Assembly: GCA_945878865.1 (NCBI GenBank)
Contig: CAMCUD010000016.1
Location: forward strand, 1 to 64,000
DNA length: 64,000 bases
Reading direction: 5' to 3'
From: Bifidobacterium breve
GTDB taxonomy: Bacteria; Actinomycetota; Thermoleophilia; Solirubrobacterales; Solirubrobacteraceae
Shown piece after piece: positions 58,061-64,000 of this stretch (the first letter of the stretch is position 1; every line of letters begins with the position of its first letter). The notes under the pieces are model-generated. The model was not told where the DNA came from and did no database searches. It saw nothing but the letters and a program-made list of their open reading frames with translations. A program made the position numbers and the translations under genes.

Positions 58061-59956
58061 TCAGCCGACGAACGGCAGGAAGCCCACCGGCGTGAGCCCT
58101 TCGATGCGGTGGGTGGCCACGCCGAGGTCGGAGACCGTGAGCACCCGGTCGCCGACCACGACGGCGCGCTCGACCGGGGCACGGTCCCACTCCGGGCCGT
58201 GCGTGATCCGTCCGACCTCGATCAGCCCTTCGGCCCCCCCGGCGCGCAGCCCGACCATCCCGTTGTCGGCGCGGCCCACGTTCGGGTCCCAGTCGGAGAA
58301 GGGCAGCAGCGCGAGCTTGGCCTTCGCCCACCACAGGAACGCGTGCGGATCGAACTCGGCCGCAGATGCCGCCGCCCCGAGCGACGCCTGGTGCAGGCGG
58401 ACGGGCCGTGCCGGGTCGCGGACGTCGAACACCGAGACCTGCGCCCCGGTCCGCCGGCCCTCAGGCGTCGCGTCCTGGCCGACGCCGAGCAGCAGCCCGT
58501 CGCCGATCGGGTGCAGGTAGGCCGAGTACCCCGGGATCTTCAGCTCGCCGGCGACCCGCGGCCGGGTCGGGTCGGCGAGGTCCACGGTGTACAGCGGGTC
58601 GACCTGGCGGAACGTCACGAGGTAGGCCGCGTCGTCGATGAATCGCGCCGCATAGATCCGCTCGTTGCGCCCCAGGCCGCCGACGCGACCGACCTGCTGC
58701 AGCGCGCCGCCGCGCTGGCGCAGCACGGTGACCGCGCTGCGGGATTCCCGCGCCGCGGGATCCTCAGAGAGCCATTGCGGCTCCTCCGTGGAGGCGACGC
58801 GCAGGTCACCGCGGTACTCCGAGAGCGCGTACTGGTTGAGCACGAAGCCGGTGACGTCACCGCTCGCGGAGTACGTCGTCTGGCCGGGCACGGTGGTGTC
58901 GAAGCGGTGGATCTCCGTGCGACTGGCCTCGGGGACGTCGCCCGGCGCGAGCGCGGTGGCTCTGCGGCTGGCGACGTACAGGCCGGTCGGCGACGCGTAG
59001 ACGACCTGGGCGCCGGCGAGCACCGCATCGCGGTCGACGTCGAACAGCCCGCGGTCCAGGTCGATGCTCAGGACGGTCAGCAGGTCGTTGCCCGAGTACG
59101 CGGCCGGGTGGCGCACGGCCGCGCACGGCACGAGCGCACGGCGGAAGGTGCGGCGGGTGATGCGGCTGCGCAGCACGGTCCGCGGGACGAACGCCGAGAG
59201 CCGTGGCTGCGTCTTGGCGGACGCCGCGACCGCGGTCGGCGACGACGGCTGCTCCAGGCTCGGCGGGCTGGAGATCACCACGCGCGCGGTGCCGCCGGTC
59301 AGGCGGGCGGTCACAGCGATGCCGGGGACCTCCATCGTCCGGGCGATCCGCATCGCCGCCGGATCCGTCGCGTCGACCTCGGTGAGCTGGGTCGCGCCCG
59401 AGCCGGGTACCGCGACCGTCGCCGCCACGGCGCCCATCGCCGGCGCCGCGGAGATCGCCAGGACGCGCGACCCGCGCAGGAGGATCTCGGCCGGTCCGCC
59501 GAGGGTGACCCGGCCGAGGACCCGGGGGCTGTCCCCCGTGATGTCGTACGCGCGCAGCTCCGAGCCGGCGACCACGTACAGGCGCCGGCCGTCGGTCTTG
59601 ACGACGTCCGGCTCGTCGATGCCCTGCTCCTGGACGTTCGTGCCAGAGAAGTCCTCGCCCTCCACCGGTGCGGACTCCGACGCGGCGGCCGGCGCCGCCG
59701 CGGCGATGGGCATGTCGCCCGGGGACGCCGGCGGCGGCTCGGCCAGGGCGGGCCGCGGCCCCACCGAGCCGGGAGCGCGCATCGCGGTGACCTGGGGGCT
59801 GACCGCCGGGCGGCGCAGGTTGCGGCGCGCGTAGCCGACGAGGTCGTCACACGACGTGAAAGCGGGGAGGTCCGATGAGGGCGCCGCGGTCGCACCCGCC
59901 GGGACGAGCGCGGGACTGGCCGCGACGGCGGCGAGCAGCACAGCGACCCGGCGCAT
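58061..59956 (-). CDS. Secreted beta-propeller-domain protein (Beta_propel/PF09826-like)
   Basis: 631 aa from the ATG at 59956, with a signal peptide (MRRVAVLLAAVAASPALVPAGATA). The family's marker segment FSGTNVQEQGIDEPDVVKTDG lies near residue 120. Propeller strands follow (RRLYVVAGSELRAYDIT, VLNQYALSEYRGDLRVAST, RIYAARFIDDAAYLVTFRQVDPLYTVDL). Near the C-terminus is the conserved EFDPHAFLWW. The role is unknown. Its start codon overlaps the stop of the upstream spermidine-synthase-like gene (TGATG), and its last base abuts the convergent AKR gene, so expression is likely coupled to the former. Confidence 0.86.
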   Translation of the reverse strand: MRRVAVLLAAVAASPALVPAGATAAPSSDLPAFTSCDDLVGYARRNLRRPAVSPQVTAMRAPGSVGPRPALAEPPPASPGDMPIAAAAPAAASESAPVEGEDFSGTNVQEQGIDEPDVVKTDGRRLYVVAGSELRAYDITGDSPRVLGRVTLGGPAEILLRGSRVLAISAAPAMGAVAATVAVPGSGATQLTEVDATDPAAMRIARTMEVPGIAVTARLTGGTARVVISSPPSLEQPSSPTAVAASAKTQPRLSAFVPRTVLRSRITRRTFRRALVPCAAVRHPAAYSGNDLLTVLSIDLDRGLFDVDRDAVLAGAQVVYASPTGLYVASRRATALAPGDVPEASRTEIHRFDTTVPGQTTYSASGDVTGFVLNQYALSEYRGDLRVASTEEPQWLSEDPAARESRSAVTVLRQRGGALQQVGRVGGLGRNERIYAARFIDDAAYLVTFRQVDPLYTVDLADPTRPRVAGELKIPGYSAYLHPIGDGLLLGVGQDATPEGRRTGAQVSVFDVRDPARPVRLHQASLGAAASAAEFDPHAFLWWAKAKLALLPFSDWDPNVGRADNGMVGLRAGGAEGLIEVGRITHGPEWDRAPVERAVVVGDRVLTVSDLGVATHRIEGLTPVGFLPFVG

Positions 59957-61464
59957 CAGCCGCCGTCTCCCGCCGCGAACTCCACGATCGACGTGTCGAC
60001 CAGCCATTCGACGGGCGCGCGGTCGTCCGTGTAGACCGTTCCGCCCTTGAGCGGGGGCGCGATACGCGCCGCCGCCTCCCGGGCACGCGGGCGCACCTCA
60101 GGCGGAAGCGTGGGCACGGCCGCGGCGAGCTTGGCCGCGGAGGCGTCGCCGTTCGTGCCGAGCAGGATCGTGTTCACGTCCTCAGCGGGGTCGCGCAGCA
60201 CCGTCGCAAACGTCGCCCCCATGGTCGCGCTGAGGACCTGCTCGAGCTCGTCGTTGCCCTCGACGTGTCCGACGTTGACGAGCACCACGCCGCCGGGCCG
60301 CAGCCGGTCGGCGGCCAGCTGGAAGAACTCCTTCGTCGTGAGATAGAAGGGGATGTACGGCTGGCGGTAGGCGTCGACGAAGATCGCGTCGTAGCGCTGG
60401 TCGGTCTGGCGCAGGAACGGCCGAGCGTCGTCCGTGTACGCCGTCATCCGCGGGTTGTCGAGGTCGAAGTAGCGCCGGCCGATGTCGGTGAGCTCCCCGT
60501 CGATCTCGACCGCGTCGACGGCGGTCTGCGGGTACAGCGCGCCGTACGCCCGCGCAACGGTCCCTCCCGCGTTGCCGAGGATCGCGATGCGCGCGGGCGG
60601 CCCGTCGAGCGCGGCGAACGGGGCGACCAGGAACTCGTCCCAGTAGTTGTCGGTCAGGACCGTGCCCGGCCGGGTGATCGAGTGCACCGCCTGCCCCTCG
60701 TTGAGCTCGAGCAACCGGCTGCCGTCGTCGCGCTGCACGACGCGCGCGTACTGGTACTCGGTGTCCGCGTCGAAGATGACCTTCCCGTTCTCGGTCTCGG
60801 CCTTGACGATGCCGACCGGCACGGCCATGAGCGCGATGAGGATCACCGGCACGATCATCCAGCGCGCGCGGGCCAGGCCGACGACGGCCACCACCGCGAG
60901 CAGGATCGCGTAGGTCAGGAACGTGCGGCGGGTCCCGACCAGCGGGATGAGCAGGAGCGCTGAGGTGAAGGTCCCCGCCAGCGAGCCCACGGTGGAGATC
61001 GCGTAGAGCCGCCCGGAGACGCGGCCGGCCTCGGTGACGTCTTCGACCGCGAGGCGGATGGCGTAGGGCGCGACCATCCCGAGCACGAGGATCGGCGTGG
61101 CGACGAGCACGAGTACGGCCACGAGCGACCCGACGAACGCGCCGGCCTCGATCGAGTCGAGCGCGTTGACCGCCGCGTCGAGGAACGGACCGGAGACGAA
61201 CGGCACGACCCCGACGAGCACGGCGCCCACCAGCACGATGGCGTAGAGCCCCTGGAACGTCGGGTCGCGGTCGGCGCGGCGTCCGCCGAGCCAGTACCCG
61301 ATCGAGAGCGCGACGAGGACGACGCCGATCGTGTTCGCCCAGATGATCGTGGACGCGCCGAAATACGGGGCGAGCAGCCGCGCAGCCGCGATCTCGGCGC
61401 CCAGCGTCGCCAGGCCGACCACGCCCACGACGACCTCGAGCGGGACAGCTTGGGCGCGGCGCAT
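59956..61464 (-). CDS. Membrane protein fused to spermidine-synthase-like domain
   Basis: 502 aa. About seven N-terminal transmembrane helices (residues 1-230) are followed by a Rossmann methyltransferase/aminopropyltransferase fold: IAILGNAGGTVARAYGALYP, VDAVEIDGELTDIGRRYF, DARPFLRQTDQRYDAIFVDAYRQPYIPFYLTTKEFF. This fused polyamine-synthase-like group is common in actinobacteria. The usual GGGDG substrate loop reads GNAGG, so aminopropyl transfer is not assured. It is translationally coupled to a propeller protein. Confidence 0.88.
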   Translation of the reverse strand: MRRAQAVPLEVVVGVVGLATLGAEIAAARLLAPYFGASTIIWANTIGVVLVALSIGYWLGGRRADRDPTFQGLYAIVLVGAVLVGVVPFVSGPFLDAAVNALDSIEAGAFVGSLVAVLVLVATPILVLGMVAPYAIRLAVEDVTEAGRVSGRLYAISTVGSLAGTFTSALLLIPLVGTRRTFLTYAILLAVVAVVGLARARWMIVPVILIALMAVPVGIVKAETENGKVIFDADTEYQYARVVQRDDGSRLLELNEGQAVHSITRPGTVLTDNYWDEFLVAPFAALDGPPARIAILGNAGGTVARAYGALYPQTAVDAVEIDGELTDIGRRYFDLDNPRMTAYTDDARPFLRQTDQRYDAIFVDAYRQPYIPFYLTTKEFFQLAADRLRPGGVVLVNVGHVEGNDELEQVLSATMGATFATVLRDPAEDVNTILLGTNGDASAAKLAAAVPTLPPEVRPRAREAAARIAPPLKGGTVYTDDRAPVEWLVDTSIVEFAAGDGG

Positions 61465-61523
61465 TCGTCTTCACGATACGGATCCGGGTCAACGGGCACG
61501 GGCGTCGTGCCGATGGAGAGGCC

Positions 61524-63066
<1,543 letters not shown>

Positions 63067-63077
<11 letters not shown>

Positions 63078-63531
63078 GGCTGCGGAGCGCCGCGGCGGCG
63101 CCCAGGAGCCCGGCGGCGGTGACGGCCAGCGACCGGGTCGTCTTCAGGACCCGATCGGGATCCGGGATGGCGCGGAACCGGGCGCCATCGGGACCGACCT
63201 CGATGTAGCCCACCGGTGTGGCGTCGACCGCCCCACCGCCGCCCTGGCCCTCGTCGGCCGGGCCGTTGCCGAAGCCGCCCGCGACACGGACGCGCGCGAC
63301 GGGGACGATCGTGAGATCACCGCCGGTGACGGGCTTGCCGTAGCACAGGCGCGCGCCGCTCATCCGGGCGAGGAGGCGACGCGGGGTGAGGCCCTGGGCA
63401 GGTGCCGGGATGTCGGCGGGAGCCTCGACGGGCTCGGCGGTGAAGACCGGGGTGGCCGGGACGGACGAGCGCTTCTTCTTGGCTTTCGGCGTGTCGCCCT
63501 TGGCCTTGCGCTTGTCCTTGTCCTTGGCCAC
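63067..63531 (-). CDS. GerW/YtfJ-like protein
   Basis: 154 aa from GTG 63531, five bases after the rubredoxin stop. A Lys-rich N-terminus (AKDKDKRKAKGDTPKAKKKR) and a linker precede the GerW core: RLCYGKPVTGGDLTIVPVARVRVAGGFGNG, a Gly/Gln-rich loop, and ATPVGYIEVGPDGARFRAIPD. A C-terminal hydrophobic stretch follows (LAVTAAGLLGAAAAL). In bacilli the family acts in spore germination. Actinobacteria that do not form endospores also carry it, with unknown function. Confidence 0.82.
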
Positions 63532-63536
63532 GCGGA

Positions 63537-63701
63537 TCAGTCCTCGTACGGCGTGAAGTCGCGCTTGCGCGCACCGCACACCGGGCAGAACCAGGTGTCC
63601 GGGATGTCCTCGAACGCGGTGCCGGCGGGGATGCCACCGTCCGGGTCGCCCTCTTCCGGGTCGTAGATGTACCCGCAGGCCTCGCAGATCCAACGTGTCA
63701 T
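63537..63701 (-). CDS. Rubredoxin
   Basis: 54 aa from the ATG at 63701. Iron ligands: [19 protein letters not shown] (first CxxCG pair) and [13 protein letters not shown] (second CxxCG pair), with the conserved aromatic core. It is a one-iron electron carrier. It is followed by the GerW-like gene with a five-base gap. Confidence 0.96.
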   Translation of the reverse strand: MTRWICEACGYIYDPEEGDPDGGIPAGTAFEDIPDTWFCPVCGARKRDFTPYED

Positions 63702-63796
63702 GCCCGGGAGCGTAGAGATCCGGCCCCGCGCGTGCCTCCTGGCTGGCCGGCCAGGATCGGCGCGTCGCCGCCCGACGCGCCGGTAGGGTTCCCGGC

Positions 63797-64000
63797 ATGT
63801 CGAGGGTCGGAGAGCCGGGACAGGAGCTTGCTGGCGCCGAGGTCGCGACGCCGCGCCAGGCGGCCTCGATCATCCTGCTGCGCGGCGGTGACGACGCACT
63901 CGAGCTGCTGCTCGTCCAGCGCACCCCGCACGCGCGGTTCATGGGCGGCGTCTGGGTCTTTCCCGGCGGCGCGGTGGACGCGGGCGAGGGTGAGGGCGAT
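63797..64000 (+). CDS. NUDIX hydrolase (cut by window edge)
   Basis: The first 68 residues, from ATG 63797, are visible. [22 protein letters not shown] is the NUDIX first strand and [18 protein letters not shown] begins the Nudix box approach. The catalytic helix lies beyond the edge. Some such proteins carry long insertions and hydrolyse acyl-CoA or nucleoside diphosphate derivatives. Substrate unknown. Confidence 0.85.
   Translation, partial: MSRVGEPGQELAGAEVATPRQAASIILLRGGDDALELLLVQRTPHARFMGGVWVFPGGAVDAGEGEGD

Overview
The window is very GC-rich (by eye above 70%) with dense, strongly GC3-biased genes. The gene content fits a Gram-positive actinobacterium of the Thermoleophilia (Solirubrobacterales) type: Sec-exported proteins with Pro/Thr linkers and Cys-flanked C-terminal beta domains, a SigB/SigF-like sigma factor, a Ycf46-like AAA ATPase, a GerW-like protein and fused membrane/spermidine-synthase proteins. 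The taxonomic call is inference. I found no tRNA, rRNA, CRISPR array, insertion sequence or prophage. Genes cut by the window edges are a MerR regulator (left) and a NUDIX protein (right).

Layout. 1-9.9 kb: MerR regulator; a probable cyclic-di-GMP (GEMM-I) riboswitch in front of two paralogous secreted proteins; a membrane protein with two TM-GGDEF modules; a secreted metzincin; acyl-CoA dehydrogenase; NRDE protein; L-2-hydroxyglutarate oxidase. 9.9-26 kb: a block that reads as a general-stress and redox island. It holds a GT9 glycosyltransferase with a coupled 50-aa ORF, a GCS2 carboxylate-amine ligase, a heme-oxygenase-like diiron protein, and a tight operon of SigB-like sigma factor, FAD/Rieske oxidoreductase, SRPBCC and CDGSH proteins. 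These are followed by a divergent STAS protein, a MerR-PAS/GAF regulator, Zn-ADH, an ANTAR regulator, HAD, DUF1360, a gutted SDR, a RsbU-like phosphatase, a CHASE3 histidine kinase, an Rcp1-like receiver and Mn catalase. Several intergenic regions there carry GTTT-N15-17-GGG(T/A)A sites like those read by SigB/SigF factors. 26-35.5 kb: flavin monooxygenase, small membrane protein, P450, GAF-GGDEF-EAL protein, acyl-CoA dehydrogenase, lipoprotein, SDR and GNAT. 35.5-45.6 kb: beta-propeller/RTX-like exoprotein; a divergent TetR/crotonase pair around a clear operator; a secreted PETase/cutinase-like polyester hydrolase; TetR; VOC dioxygenase; PlsC and glycerol kinase; a 470-bp intergenic region with nested inverted repeats; a biotinyl carrier protein and enoyl-CoA hydratase. 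45.6-53.1 kb: two large exported proteins (tandem Ig-like; NHL propeller), an aldo/keto reductase and a lipoprotein, with one perfect palindrome present twice. 53.3-64 kb: bioB-bioF-bioD, an in-frame SnoaL/aldo-keto reductase ORF, a coupled propeller/spermidine-synthase-like pair, Ycf46-like ATPase, GerW-like protein, rubredoxin and NUDIX.

How the parts fit. Two signalling themes run through the window: c-di-GMP (riboswitch, tandem-GGDEF protein, GGDEF-EAL protein) and partner-switching general stress response (sigma factor, STAS, PP2C phosphatase, kinase, receiver). No RsbW-like anti-sigma kinase is seen here. The strongest candidates for new biology are the sigma-linked iron/redox operon, the PETase-like hydrolase in this lineage, the tandem GGDEF protein under a probable c-di-GMP leader, and the unexplained structured intergenic elements.
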